From NCBI GenBank assembly GCA_948474755.1, contig CAOLHI010000399.1, positions 62,001-126,000 on the forward strand: a stretch of DNA of 64,000 bases. Direction: 5' to 3'. The notes beneath the pieces are model-generated. The model saw only the letters and a program-made list of their open reading frames with translations, was not told the origin of the DNA and did not search any database. Each line of letters begins with the position of its first letter. The stretch's first letter is position 1. This document shows positions 46,180 to 58,542 of this stretch, one piece after another. Origin of the DNA: Ctenosaura bakeri (Eukaryota; Chordata; Lepidosauria; Squamata; Iguanidae). A program made the position numbers and the translations under genes.

Positions 46180-46474
46180 CAGGGCTGAGCAAACTGATCC
46201 ACAGGCTGTATGAAGACCTGGGACACCTCACTTTTGTGGTCTCTGAACCGACTCGCAATTCTTGCAAAACTGCTGTGAAAACATGCAAAAATGCACACTA
46301 GAACTCTGTACTACCACCCAATGTCCCATTTTCTTACTTCCTGTTGCCATTTTGAGAGGGAGTTCAGAAGAAAATAGAGGTATTTGGGCTTGCTGCAAAA
46401 TTGGGGGAAGGATGTGGATAGAATGGGACCTGAGAAGAAATTGGCATCTGGCCCCCCATGCAGTTTCCCACCTG
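46180..46474. mobile_element. hAT-type nonautonomous element
   Basis: Left end CAGGGCTGAGCAAACTGATC. The right end, inverted, is CAGGTGGGAAACTGCATGGG. These match each other as imperfect terminal inverted repeats of the CAGGGGTGGGCAAACTG type. Length 295 bp, no coding capacity, and the 8-bp flanks are no longer clearly duplicated. Confidence 0.7.
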
Positions 46475-46648
46475 TGATATAAATGCTCCCAGGAAACCTC
46501 TGTAGCAGGAGTGAGGGAATTTTTATCTTGAAATTTTTGTCTTTTGCCTTGAAACTTTTTGACTGCAGTTCCCACAGCCATGTTAGATGGAGCAGATCAG
46601 AGCTGTAGTCTTAACCCCTGTGCAGGGCAAGAGTCTCTATGGGATATA

Positions 46649-47518
46649 CAAGTTGAATATTCCTTATCTGAAAATCTAAAATGCTCCAAAATCTGAACAT
46701 TTTGAAATGCGGAACATGAGGGAATTACTGAAGCTCACTTGGGACCACACACAGGCTACTTGCAAAGTCTCTCAGTTGGCTTGGTGCCTTCTTTTCCCTC
46801 TCAGTTCACTTGCAAGTAGCACATGCATATGGTCCCGCACGAGCTTCTGTAATTTCCTCACGTTCTCTATAGGAAGAAGATAAGTGGAGAAGAACTGACA
46901 AATGAGACCCCATGTTGAGAGAATTATATATAATCTCATTGTGTTCAGTATATGCAAATACAGTGGCCCCATGGCTTTCATGAGGGTTTGGGGTGAAGAC
47001 CCCTTGCAAAAGTAAAATAATAATGATGATGATGATAAAAATTGCAGATGACTCCCTGCCACCTGAGGGAGCGCTCCCCTTCCCATTCCTCCCATGGGCT
47101 CCCCTGCTCCATTCAGCTGCCTGTTGCCTTCATGCCTTGTCATCTTTCTGCCCGCATGGATGACAAACAAGCAAATGGAGAGGTAAACGCTTTCCCCGCT
47201 CCATTTAGGTGCCATTCACCCACATGCCCTGCCTTTTCTCTGCCTGCGTGGGTGGTAGGCAAGTGAATGAAGAGAGAAACATTCCCCTGCCCTGCATTCC
47301 CCTGTCTGCCACCTATGCACCCTGCCTTTGTGCCTAGGCAAAAAGGCCAGGGAATTGGGGGCGAAATGAGGGGGAAGCAGGTAGGCACTTTGCAAATAAT
47401 CAAATTCATGAAGGTCAAATGCACAAATGTGGAGGTAGAACTGTATTCCAAAATCCCTCTCCCAAAAATCAGAAATACCCCTGGCCCCAAGCATTTCTGG
47501 TGAAGGATACTCAATCTA
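46649..47518. mobile_element. Tigger-like element interrupted by a second Tigger-like element
   Basis: Left end CAAGTTGAATATTCCTTATC (46649). The right end, inverted, is TAGATTGAGTATCCTTCACC. These correspond to the TTGAGTATCCCTTATC terminal repeat of Tigger-type pogo transposons and sit next to TA dinucleotides. The element is cut between 46960 and 47444. Its left part ends TATGCAAATA and its right part resumes TTCCAAAATCCCTCTCCC, which are adjacent in the uninterrupted family sequence. It is noncoding and therefore nonautonomous. Confidence 0.85.
46961..47443. mobile_element. Tigger/pogo-like MITE nested in another Tigger-like element
   Basis: Starts CAGTGGCCCCATGGCTTTCA and ends ATGTGGAGGTAGAACTG. 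It is flanked by TA at 46959-46960 and 47444-47445, the expected dinucleotide duplication. It shares the left motif CATGAGGGTTTGGGGTG and the right motif AATCAAATTCATGAAGGTCA with 2878-3484 and 55069-55503. It has a (GAT)n run (ATGATGATGATGAT) at about 47021-47036 absent from the others. Overlapping open frames on both strands (46772-47514) are not genes. Confidence 0.87.
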
Positions 47519-50500
47519 TATTGTATTGCATTTTAACACTTAATGGTGGCTATTTTTCCAGACTTAATTTTCAAGACAACTGTCTGAATGTCAACATATC
47601 AGGTCAGGAAAGATATTGTTTCACTTTGTGTAATATTTCTGCTTACTGTTGATCCCCTAATGAGACGAATGTGTACACTTATCCGCCAAACATGTGCTAC
47701 CCTATAGTACAAGGGGCATTTGTTATTTTTTTTGTTAACACTACCAATTGTCTGAATTTGAGAATTTCACTGAAAGAATGTTTGACTTGAGTGATCAGCA
47801 GATGAGACTAGAGGAAAAGAAAGCATTTCATTCCCAAGGTCTAAAGAATGCTAAATGTAGTTTAAAAAACACAAATATTAGCCATTTGTTCATAGCTGTT
47901 AAATAAGTGATACAGATTAGGATTTTTTTGTTTGTGTGAGAGTCCTGTTCATGTTTGCTTCAGAAGAAAAATGTGTGGAAAAGGTATGTGGGAATCACAG
48001 TTTTTAACAATGCTTATTTATTCCTAAACTGTAAGCAGTCATTAATGGTGTTGCCTTTCTTGCCACAAATGGAATCTGTCCTAACAACAACAACAACAAA
48101 AAGATGTGTTTAACTGTATTTATTAGCATCTATGACCTCAAGACTGGAATCATAAAACTCACTTTCCAAGCTTAGGACATGAAAAATGATAGAATTTAAG
48201 AAAAGATAGATTCAAAAGGACACATTCTTTGAAATTCCTGATTGATATTTCTGTCCATTGCAGTGCCTTGGTCCTAGCGCAGGAGAGAAGCTACAGGTAA
48301 TCTCCATAACATTGAAAAATAAAGTGACTGCATATTAACAGCAGATAACATTTTTTTGTTTTGTTTTCAAGGGAGAAGGAAGGCAAAGAGCCTTCTCAGT
48401 GAGGTCAGTGACTGACTTGTCTATTTTTAGTGACTGACTTGCTGCCCTTGGTTCAGTAACATAACACACTCATCCAGAAACCTTACAGCTTTGAACAACA
48501 CTTCCATCTCTTTTTGCCTACCGGTCACATGATGATATGTCAAGTCCAAAGTGTGGGCACATTTTTCAGAGGGAAATAGCAAATGGGTTAGGCAATGGGC
48601 TTAAGTCAGGGTTGTGATCTACTCAGCAGCCTGTCTCTGCGGCATATCGGAAGAGCCTTCTAAAACTTTTCCTAAGAGCAGAAGAGAAGACTCATCTCCT
48701 GCCCTCAGAGTGCAGGGTGCATTTCTCTGAGGGGAACTCAGAGAATGTGTTAGGCAACAGGCTTGAGAAGGAAGGGTCCTTCCTTCTAAAGCTTTTGAAG
48801 CTTCAGTAATGGGGAGAAAGAAGGATCCTATTCCCCACTTCTGAAAAATTCTCCAGGTTCGGAAATGGGGAATAAGAAGGATCCTATTCACCACTGCTGA
48901 AGCTGCAGACTCTTTTATGCCCATTGGCACAAAGGTCTCAAGCTTTGGGAAGAGGGAGTAAGAAGGATCCTATTCCCCACTTCTGAAACTGCAGATGGTA
49001 AAATTGCAAATGTAGAGGGCTGACTCTGCTTAAATTGTTAAAACTGACTTTATTCGACTCCATCCAGAAATTCTGGAATATAGGTTGGGGTATAAAGTTA
49101 GTTCTCAGACTTGAGACTTGACTTGAAAGTATCTTCAAGGACTTGAGACTTGACCTGAGACTTGGACAAAAAGACTTAAATACATCACTGGTTTTAGGAA
49201 CCTCCTGGGCCAGTTTTGAAACAGGAAGTGAAGAAGAAGTAACTTCCATTCACTTCGTTTGGTTAAAAAAAAGGCCTCTCTTGGGCTTAAAACAGCCCAG
49301 GAAGGCCTCTCAAAATGGTTTAAAAGTTCCCATTTCCCCTGGAGTGTATTCAGGGGGCAATTGTGTAATTTTGTTTCTGGGAGAGGGTATGATGGGGGGA
49401 TGCAGCCCTCCATGTTCTCCTGGGGGGCTAATGTGGCCCCGTAACCTCCACAGCTGCCCACCCCTGCTCCAGAATGTCTTTTCAGGAGTCCAGATTCTGG
49501 CTTGTAAGGTTAGAAAATTTGTTTAAACATGGCAAGATACGCTGGCGTAACACACAAGCACACACAGGCTATTGATAGGTGAGGGATTCAGCAATCTACT
49601 CCTATGACTTCTCCACTCAAAATAAGTGTCATTTGCCCCTCATGGATGGGCCTTGGTGACTGAAAGCATGCTGAGTGTGGGAGGTCTGGGTATCTCTTCC
49701 TTCTGAACTGCTTTAAAAAATTCCCACAGTTCAGAGCTGAGCAGCTTTTTTCTTTTATCACATGACACTGAATGTAGAAATCTGAATTATCACCTCTTTC
49801 AATTCCCCCCCCTCCCAAGAATGAAAAATATTCTTAGGGGGAGTCAAGGGATGAAAAGGGGCCAAAGTTAGTCTTCTGTTGCCATGGTGATGGGCAACTT
49901 ATCATGTCTTAAGGTAGCTTTCTTGTTCTTCTAAGAGGTCTGGGTCTTTTTATAAATGGCAGCCAGACTGTCAGGCAGCCCATTAAGTCAAGTTCATCAC
50001 ATGAAAGCAGGGCAAGCTTCCAACTGTCTGAATAATTAGAAAGTGCTTGTTGTCTATTAAAAACTGGAAGTGAAAGAAAGTAAACAACACTGCCAGTTAG
50101 ACTAGTGACTTCACTTTAATGATCTTAAACTTTGAATCATGACAGTGGCACAATATAAAACTATACTGGAAAAGTCATAAATGACATTGGACTAGTTTCT
50201 TGGAGGTTCACCAAGTGGTACTGGGCACCCTGAATTGTACAGCAAAGCAGCAGCGGAAAACAGCATCCTTTTATGAAGCTGGTTACCACAAAGATTCCCA
50301 TCCTCTGCAAACTTGGAAGCTGTAAACTGAAAAGCAGTATCTGTTTCCTTTGCCTTCAATATCATGGGTGAGCATAAAACAGTCAGTGTTGTGGCTTGCA
50401 CTCCTACAGATTGCACACACTGAAAATTCTTTTGTCCCGCTACAATGTGTCTCCCAGCAGAACTGCATTTTAAATAATTTCTTGGCTGGTTTTATTTCTG

Positions 50501-51039
50501 GAATTAGGAAGGGTTGGGTTCTTCCCTTGAGCAGCAGTGTAACTTCAGTGCTTTCACAGAATTACTTCTGGTGTATTGTTAGAGAGTCCAGCACTGAGCT
50601 GAGATCTCATTGTGATTCACCTCTTTTATGCTGTGTGGGTGTTCTCTACCAGTTGAGTGACATTTCAATAGCACAGCGTTCTTAACTACAGCAGCAAGGA
50701 ACCAGTTCTCAAGGCTAAGCTCTTTAGAGGGGAAAACCAGCATGAGCAGTCATGTTTGGCCATAGTGTAACTTCATTTGCCTTCTGAAAATAGGAGTGCC
50801 ATTAAACCTAATCTTGGCTAGTAATGAATACGGTCTGAAACCCATTTCTGGCTTTTTCTTTTGAAATAGGCCTAAAGGAAAAGAGCCAAACACAAGGGCT
50901 TTGAATACTTTTCTGTATTCCACATACACAGTTCTACATCCTGGGCCTTTAGGAATGTTGCCAGATGGGTGGGCTTCAGAGAGAGGCCAAAGTGACTATA
51001 GTCTTCAGTAATTTACAATGTCTTCAACTACCTTTTCCA
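47519..51039. other. Intergenic stretch with local repeats
   Basis: Three diverged copies of GAAGGATCCTATTCCCCACT lie between 48814 and 48988, a minisatellite-like cluster. A GACTTGAGACTTGACCTGAG-type simple repeat runs over 49108-49165. An hAT-MITE end (GCCCACCCCTG inverted) lies near 49456-49466. (AAC)n lies at 48083-48100. A possible splice-flanked 33-bp segment at 48264-48296 is discussed as a finding. The open frame at 49143-49526 overlaps an antisense frame and is not called. Confidence 0.5.
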
Positions 51040-51840
51040 ATTATTATATTTCTTCTTATTCTTATTCTTCTCCCTCATTTTTCTTCATATAATTATTTAT
51101 ATCTTGTGTTTTCCCCAGTCAAGACTCAAGACATTTCACAGAAGCTAAAACAGATACAGCTAAAAAACATTATATCATACACAAGTTAAAAACATAGTGA
51201 AACTGTTCCAACATATGGAAAGCCCTTCCCTCAGAGCAATCAGTCCTCAAGGCCCGCCAAAACAAAAAGGTCTTCCATCACTTATGAAAGGATAGCAAGG
51301 AGGGGGCCCGCCTAACCTCTCTAGGAAGGAAGTTCCAGAACTTGGGAGCAGCCACCAAGAAGGCCCTCTCCCATGTTCCCACTAGATATACCCGTGAGGG
51401 TGGTGGACCGCCTCCTCAAAAGATCTCAAGATATGGTGAGGCTCATATAAGGAGATACAATCCTTCAAATAACCTGAACCTGAGCCCCACAGAGCTTTGT
51501 AAGTCAAAACCAGCACTTTGAAGTATGCCCAGAAATTGACCGGCAGACAGTGTGGCTATTGGAACAAGGGACTTTTGTATTCCCTCTAGCCAGCCCTGGT
51601 TAACAATCTGGCTCAAGCACTTTGGACCAGCTGAAGTTTCCAAAGGCAACCCCATGTAGAGTGTTATAGCAATCCAAATGGGATGTAACTAAGACATATG
51701 CAACCATAGCCAAATCCAGTGTCTCAAGGAATGGGCACAGCTGGTGCACAAGTTTTAACTGTGTAAATGCATTCCTGGCTGCTGCTGAAACCTGAGTTTC
51801 CAGCTTCAGGGTCAAGTGCAGGAATATGCCCAAGCTGCAA
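51040..51840 (-). mobile_element. Long reptilian interspersed repeat with LINE-type tail, unassigned
   Basis: On the minus strand it ends with a LINE-like tail (CTTGAGTCTTGACTGGGGAA then GATATAAATAATT). The body contains GAAGGCCCTCTCCCATGTTC, AGAGCTTTGTAAGTCAAAAC and CCAGCACTTTGAAGTATGCC (plus-strand forms), phrases I recognise as a very common squamate repeat. I cannot name the family with certainty. It is noncoding in all frames (longest frames 70-77 codons). Confidence 0.65.
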
Positions 51841-53366
51841 ACCTATGTTGTGTTTTTTTATATATTAAAAACAGTGTGGTATCATATTTAGTGTTCAGTT
51901 GGGACTTGGGAAATTCAGGTACTAGTTTCCAGGAAACCCATCAAAAGATACTGGGCTAGTCACTTTCTCTTAGTGTGAACTACCCTGCAGGGTTGTTGTG
52001 AGGATGAAGCGGAGAGGAGTACATGTATGCCCACAGGGCTCACTGGAGAAAAGTCTGGATATAAACGTAACTAGTGAATAACTGTGAAACATGTAGAATA
52101 GATTTAGAAGAGCAAATGCGTGGAAGATGTTTTGCATCATATTCCTCCTGGACATAATATTTATTCTAGCAAACCAGAATCTCTTTGTGGATATCAATTT
52201 TCTAGTCTAAACAGCCTTGGGTGATGTGTGCTATTCCTTGTTTGTTCTAATCTCATTGCATTACATGTTCACTTCTCTGTGTACAAGAATCAATTACATT
52301 TACAGAGATATAGTTGAGATTTTAGTTTTAGATTCATTTTAATAAATAGATCTTTTACATTTTTTACAGCCATTCTCTGCATTGTAAATATTTTGAATGT
52401 AGAATCTGGTGACAGGAGAATGGCTTATCAACAAAATTACACAGAGTGCTTCCAGGAATAGTTGTCTATAACAACAGTGTGATTTTTTTCCCCCTGTACA
52501 AGGTATAGATTTAATGAAATAGTGGGGCTGTGTTTGTTTTGGACCCTGTTTGAAAAGTTCAAGCACACAGCTGAATGTGGAAGAAACAGCACTTGGCCTT
52601 TTCCACTTTGCACAGGGGCTGTGAACACTCTTTAAAAATCAAAATCCTGTCCTGAATTAATTATAATTCTGTGCCAAGAATACCTGCTATATGTATGTCG
52701 TTAAGGAATAAGTAGGACAAAGTCTGTGTCATAAATATAAATTCCACCAAGGATTTTCGTAAAGGAAATGAAAGTTATGTTAAGGGAATGTAAACAGCTG
52801 TGTCATTCTCCAGAAGGGTAGGTGGAGGAATCAGTGGGGCTTTCCCTTGCTTGAATTTCCTGGACAATTAGACACAGGATGTTGTTTAAACATGGCGTAT
52901 TAATGCTTTCACTCTTAAAACAGCCTGGAAAAAAATTAAGAGGTTTCCTTATAACTTCTTGTTTGTAACTTTGCTATTAAAGACTGGATCAAAGGGCAAG
53001 AGAAAGTTCTGTGTGGCTGCAAGAGGCAAGCCTTCAGAGTCTTGCTTTTAGTTTCTCTTTCAGCAGTTGACAGGACTGGTGAATGCTTATTATGCTAAAG
53101 CCGCCAGGATGTCAGGCTCCCCACCCCCCATCAAGTGTTCTTTCTTTGTCCTTAGCGGTGACATTGCGTCCAAACTGTCACTTGTACTGAATTGCTTCTT
53201 CACATTCACATTTGCTCACTGGGCTTGAATCTGGATTCTCCTTTTTGGAGCTAGGATATCTGTCATTGATGCAGAAAAGTTGGTCTGGAAAATAAGCTGA
53301 TGTGCCTCTTAAGCTGTGGAATCATTGACATTTGTAAATGTAGGGGAGCACTCAGTTTGCTTTTAC
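51841..53366. other. Intergenic stretch with a LINE tail
   Basis: About 51950-52080 (+) resembles another LINE-type tail (CCCTGCAGGGTTGTTGTGAG, GGATATAAACGTAA). The rest, including 52339-52628 with antisense open frames, is unique and shows no domain. The 16 bp at 53351-53366 is the target duplication of the next element. Confidence 0.5.
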
Positions 53367-53928
53367 TTTTTTTTATTATTATTAAAATTAATTTTATTAT
53401 ACATCAATACTTTCAAATCAAAACTAAACAATACACACAAACATTTACATTCCCATACATACATACATACAATACAATCCAGCATACAACAAAAAATACA
53501 TAAATACAAAAAAGAAAGAAAGAAAAGAGTATACATACCCATTCCTAATCACAACTTTTATTAATCCTTATAAGTGATGCGTATTCTGTATTTCTCTTGC
53601 ATCACTTCCTCTAACTATAAATACTTACGTTACTAATCCTCCATACATAACCCATTCTTCTTCCATCATACACTCCTTGACTTCTTTTATCTATCCATTG
53701 GGCGTGACTTTCCTCTTCTTATCCTCTGCTTAACTTCATGATTGTTTTTACAGTTACTGCTTCTTCTGTATTCTACTCTACTATCTTGTTTCCCTCTTCT
53801 AAATATGTCCTACCTCTATAATACATCTCTTGCTATTTAATCACATTATACTTACTTATACTTACTTTTTTACCCTCTTATCTATAATCCTTATCTTGAA
53901 TATTATCTTGAATCTCATTACTTAATTC
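53367..53928 (-). mobile_element. 5'-truncated LINE (L1-like) 3' end with perfect 16-bp target duplication
   Basis: The exact repeat CTCAGTTTGCTTTTAC lies at 53351-53366 and 53929-53944. Directly inside the left copy is T8 followed by (ATT)n, the complement of a poly(A)-rich tail, so the element is minus-strand. The 562-bp body is AT-rich with low C on its sense strand and no coding sequence. A poly(A) tail with a long duplication fits target-primed reverse transcription of an L1-type LINE. The family name itself is inference. Confidence 0.9.
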
Positions 53929-53944
53929 CTCAGTTTGCTTTTAC

Positions 53945-55068
53945 AATGTTGGGTAATGGGAAAATCCGATTTTCTTTTTAACAGTTGTTTGTCAAAAGTT
54001 ACACAAACATAGCTGTGCCATCTTTGTTGTATCTTGAGTTGCGCTACTCTTTGTTCCTGTGTCAAGGCTGCAATTGGCAGCTGATTAGGTCAAAGGAATG
54101 ATTTTACACTCCTGTGTGAATTTTTTTACCAGCATGTTAGACAATAAAACTGTTTGTAAGTGCAGACTTTAAGACTCTCTTGGGGGCTGGAGCAGGGGGA
54201 GAAAAGGTTTACTGCATTTAACACCATTCTCTTTGCTGCATATTTCTATGGGTAATGTATAATACCTGGAGTCATGAAATAAGGAGAACCTGTTGTTTAT
54301 GAATCAAGTACAAAGTGCCCCTGCCCCTACAGTTTGCATTTTAACAGGTTAAGAAGAAGAAAGGCAGGGACATTGAAAAAAGGAAATCTTCTCTGATGAT
54401 TAACTGATTCTATTTTAGCACGAGTATTTGTGGATATCAATCTACTTCTTTGGATGTCATACAGAATCATATTAAAGTCTCAGGTTATTAAATGTATTTA
54501 TACAGTTGTGGGAGTGGGATAGAATGTAAAAAGATTCAGAAAAAATGCACTATGCTTAATGGTAGGGCTGATCATGGTTTGCATCTTTTTGGATCCTATG
54601 ACATTCTATCATACTCCTACAACAATATAAATATGCTTAATAATTTGAGCTTTTAATAACACTCTGCTTTGCATCTGAAGAAGCAGACTGGTACCCACAA
54701 AGTCTCATGCTAAAACAAAAATCAGTCTGAAAGGTCCTGCTAGATTCCTTTTTTCTCCCCTTTCTTTTTTCCTTGCTATACAGCAACAGACTAACATGGC
54801 TACCTCTGCTTCTTTTGTTGTTTTCCCTTGTTTCATAGCTCCTAAACCTTTTGTATTTCTCTTCTGTGCCAACAAATTATCAATCATTTTGCAAACATCT
54901 GGAGAACTTGTCAGCAACAGATGATATAACCTCTCCTTTCAGGTATTACTCTTTTTAAAAACTTCTCCCTCATGTTGCCAGGTTTTCAAAATTTATGACA
55001 TGCAAAGTTGACAATCAAGAAGTAGCTGTTAACAAGTTTGTGTTCTACCTAAAAACCCAGTGAAAGTA
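53945..55068. other. Intergenic stretch with one interspersed-repeat copy
   Basis: About 54655-54815 (+) is a copy of the repeat seen at 8318-8735 (CTCATGCTAAAACAAAAATC, TCCTGCTAGATTCC, CAGCAACAGACTAACATGGC). Its end reads like the standard reptilian form of that repeat. The remainder is unique. Confidence 0.5.
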
Positions 55069-55503
55069 CAGTGGAGTCTCCACTTTCATGAGGGTTTGGG
55101 GTGCAGAATCCTCATGAAAGTGGAAAAGCCACAAATAACTCGCTGCACGATCCCCCTCACATTCCCTTCCAGGTTTCCCCCCTCCCATTGTGCATCAGGG
55201 CCAGAGGCAAAGGAATAGGAGAAGGAGCTCTGGAGGGGAGAAAGAAAGCTCAAGTAAACCTTCTCTCCCCTATTCCCTTGCCTATTGCTATGGTGTAATT
55301 TCTCAGTTCTGGGACAGAGGCAAGGGGGAAGCTCCAAAGTAAAGGCTCACATAAGCCTTCCCCCTCCCTCCATTTCCTTCTCTCTTGTCCAGGTGCTTGC
55401 CTTCTTTCTCCACATCTGGCAAAAGGCAAGGGAATGGCAGGTGCGCGTCTCATGGATAATCAGATTTGTGAAGGTCAAACCTGTGGATGTGGAAAGAGGA
55501 CCG
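55069..55503. mobile_element. Tigger/pogo-like MITE
   Basis: Starts CAGTGGAGTCTCCACTTTCA. The right end, inverted, is CGGTCCTCTTTCCACATCCA. It is flanked by TA at 55067-55068 and 55504-55505. It shares the TGAGGGTTTGGGGTGCAGAA left block and the GTGAAGGTCAAACCTG right block with the copies at 2878 and 46961. It is the shortest copy (435 bp), with only one set of the internal GC-rich blocks. Confidence 0.87.
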
Positions 55504-57733
55504 TATTGATTTCGTTTAACCTAGCCATGTATTTCTCTGCAACATTAACATATTGTTTACATTCATAAATTACATTTTCTATATATTTCTCTCTTTATGA
55601 AGGGCCTACACCCAAAAATATACAATTTCTTTGGCATGTTGTTTACTATAAATAGAAGGAAAAGCTTTCTGGCCTTCAAATAAAGGACATCCTTATAATA
55701 AGGAACACCTGGCAATCCTAACACCCATAGAGAGAAGGTTCTCACCCACCGCTTAGTCTTGCAGCAGAGGGCCCCCAGTGTGATTTGTTTTAAATCTAAT
55801 TCTACATCTCACTTACAATACATAGGATGCTGTCTTATGCCAAGTTACACTATTAACAAATACAATAGTTTTGAACTTATTGTTTCTATGGCATTTTTCT
55901 GTGAGGTTCCAATGATGTCATTCGCTATTTTTTTCAGGTGCTACCAATAGGAATCTGTGATCTGACTGGCCATCATATAAAATACCAGCTCCTTCTCTCA
56001 TTGTTCTTAGGTTTATAACAAGCAGGGCAGCCTGACTGTTAGACAATGAATCAACTGCCTTAGATGACAGATACTGGGGAGCAGCAGTGGTAGATACCCC
56101 ATCAGTGGCATATCAAGGGTGGGCCAACATTTGCCCCAGGTGCCAGTGCCAGGGGGGCACAATAAACATATGCATGTAGAGGTGAGGGTAGGGGTAAGAA
56201 GGTAGGGGCACAACTTCAACGTTTGCCCTATGTGCTGTTTATACTAGGTATGCCACTGTTCCACATCCATTTTCACCCAAGCCTTCCAGCTATTCCCTCA
56301 TGGAGGACAGCGTGCTCTGCACTGCATAAACTAGTCTGCCATTTTCAGATGTGACAGAAGATGTTTTCTGTTGGCAGCAATGAAGTAACAGTCAACTGGC
56401 AGTAGGGTTAGTTTGTGTATTTGTCTTTTACTCAGGCAGTATGTTTTCTTGCAGTAGCCTTGCCAAAAAGAAGTTAATTCTGATTATTATTTGCAAAACC
56501 TACTGGCAGGACTTAATGTTATTCCAGGATGCTGAATGCTTTAATATACTTAAACAATGTAATGGATAATGATTTTTTTTTTTCATACAACAAAAGTAGC
56601 AAAACGACCTAATAAAATACTGTATTTGACACTACATTTCAAAATAGTTGTAATTTTTGCTTGAAAACTGCAGGTCTTAGCACACGTACAGTACATATTG
56701 TTTGTTTTACAGGCTATGACGGACAGGTAACTGTGAAATGAAGAATACAAATGAAAATGATTGATAAATGCTAGTTCCTGGCAACCACTTCTGATTAAAA
56801 TAAGTATTCTAAGGAAAACCATTTAAAACCTGTAGTCTGTCCACACATTTCATGTCTTGTGCTTTAATAATAACTAAAATTTATATGTAGTTTACATAAA
56901 TAAAATGACAAATATGAAGAGCTGTACTTCTGGCTTGAAAGAAAATGTGCACATTTGTCTAGAAACTGAATGCCCTTCCTATTGCATGTCTTTGTATTTC
57001 ACTATATATACACTGTTGATTATATTTTTCCTGCAATAAATTAAATCCTTCAAATGGGACATATGATGTATGACCTTGAAAAACTGTAAAGTACTACCAT
57101 GAGCTGTCCCCAGGATCTTCTTTGTTTCTGAGTAACCTGTTATGTTTTCAAGAATCTTGACCTGCAAAGAGGTTTACCAGTAGACCATCCATGCTATGCT
57201 AACAAGGTACTTTTAGCCTGCTATACATAGAGCTCAGTTCAGAAACAGAAAAATGAATGGAACTTTCCCATCAGCTGGGCCAAGGAAACTGACAGCATTC
57301 TCATGGTTGAGTAATGAGGCAATCAAGAGGTATTAGCACCCTTTAACAAACTGCATGCAGTTTGGTGCAGGAGTTATAGGAAAAGCTACCCTTGCTTTTC
57401 CAGCAGCTGTCTCTTCAGCCAGAATTTGACTTTTTGTAGTAGGTGGTAGTAAGAGTCAAGCAGTTGCATCAAAGTGCCCCAACTTATGGTCTTTTTACTG
57501 ATCTAGGAGGATGAGAGTAATAATAACAGTAACAAGAATAATCATAATAATAATAGTAGTAGTAATTTATTTGTTACCTGCCTCTCCTCGAGGAATATAT
57601 TCCCTGGAGCCTGCCACATCACTGAAATCAAGCAGACTCATAAGAGTTTGTTCTTTTTCAGTTTGGTTTCACTCAGCACTACCAAATGCATGTAGATCTG
57701 GGTCTGACCACACTTGTTAGCCACATTTTAGTG
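55504..57733. other. Intergenic stretch with a LINE tail
   Basis: About 57510-57600 carries a minus-strand LINE tail (an (AAT/AGT)n run then ATTTATTTGTTACCTGCCTC). Elsewhere nothing is recognised. The open frames at 56013-56219 and 56583-56822 (-) are not supported. Confidence 0.5.
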
Positions 57734-57873
57734 CAGGGGTAGGGAACATGTAGCCTTCCGGTGTTTTTGGATTGCCATTCCTATCAGTCCCAACTAATAT
57801 AGACAATGGTCAGCTATAATGAGTGTTGTGATTCAACAGCTTCTGGGGGGCCACACTTATCTAGCCCTTCCTG
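57734..57873. mobile_element. hAT-type MITE, foldback
   Basis: Left end CAGGGGTAGGGAACATGTAG. The right arm, inverted, is CAGGAAGGGCTAGATAAGTG then TGGCCCCCCAGAAGC. The centre contains ATTCCTATCAGTCCCAACTA, the diverged form of the common CCCATCAGCC centre. Length about 140 bp. Flanking octamers no longer match. Confidence 0.7.
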
Positions 57874-58347
57874 AGCTATAAAAAGGGAGAAAATTAGGTA
57901 AGAAAGCCCTTATCAGATGTGTAGCTTTTACACTAAAGAGATCTTAAAGCAATGCTAGTAAGAACCTAAAAAAGAACAGCACCTATAATTCCCTGGCTAG
58001 AATTCTCTTGAAGTACACAGGCATAAACTCTTATATTTGCATATGTATATTTTACATTACTGCACAAGGGGGCATGCTGTATCTCCTTGTACAGCTATGC
58101 CCTCCATGTATGCAACTGACTTGTTTGATGCCAGAGCTTGCCCCCAGTTATGCAGTTATGTAGTTAGAAGCAGAGAAGATGGTAAAACAGCAATCTCCAG
58201 TTCTCCCTGGGAACTGGGGACCATGCCTCTAGAAATGCAGCCAGCCACTGCCTGGTTGCCTGTACCCACTAGTTCAGTCTTGGGGTGTCTTTCTACATCA
58301 GATAGGTTGGTTATGCATGTTAAGGGGGGAAGAGGGAATAGGTATAC
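57874..58347. other. Intergenic stretch without recognised features
   Basis: Unique AT-rich sequence. The open frame at 58037-58459 runs into the neighbouring SINE and is not a gene. Confidence 0.5.
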
Positions 58348-58542
58348 TTATTGTTGTGTACCTTCAAGTTGTTTCCAACTCATGGTGACCCTTAACATGA
58401 ACCCATCAGTGGGTTTTCTGGGGCTGAGAGTGTGTGATGTGCCCAAGGTCATCCAGTAGGTTTCCATGGCTGAGTGGAGAACTGAACCCTGGTCTCCAGG
58501 ATCATAGTCCAATGCCCAAACCACAACACCATGCTAGCTCTT
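58348..58542 (-). mobile_element. Sauria-type tRNA-derived SINE, full layout
   Basis: Reverse of the 43256 copy. It runs from the tail (TTATTGTTGTGTACCTTCAA, ACTCATGGTGACCCTTAAC) through GGTTTTCTGGGGCTGAGAGT and AAGGTCATCCAGTAGGTTTC to the tRNA-like head (GAACTGAACCCTGGTCTCC, containing a degenerate B box, then ACCACAACACCATGCTAGCT). No clear target duplication. Confidence 0.9.

Noticed and set aside
46772..47514. Overlapping frames on both strands around 47 kb
   Set aside because: They are produced by the nested Tigger-like elements; no transposase motifs are present.
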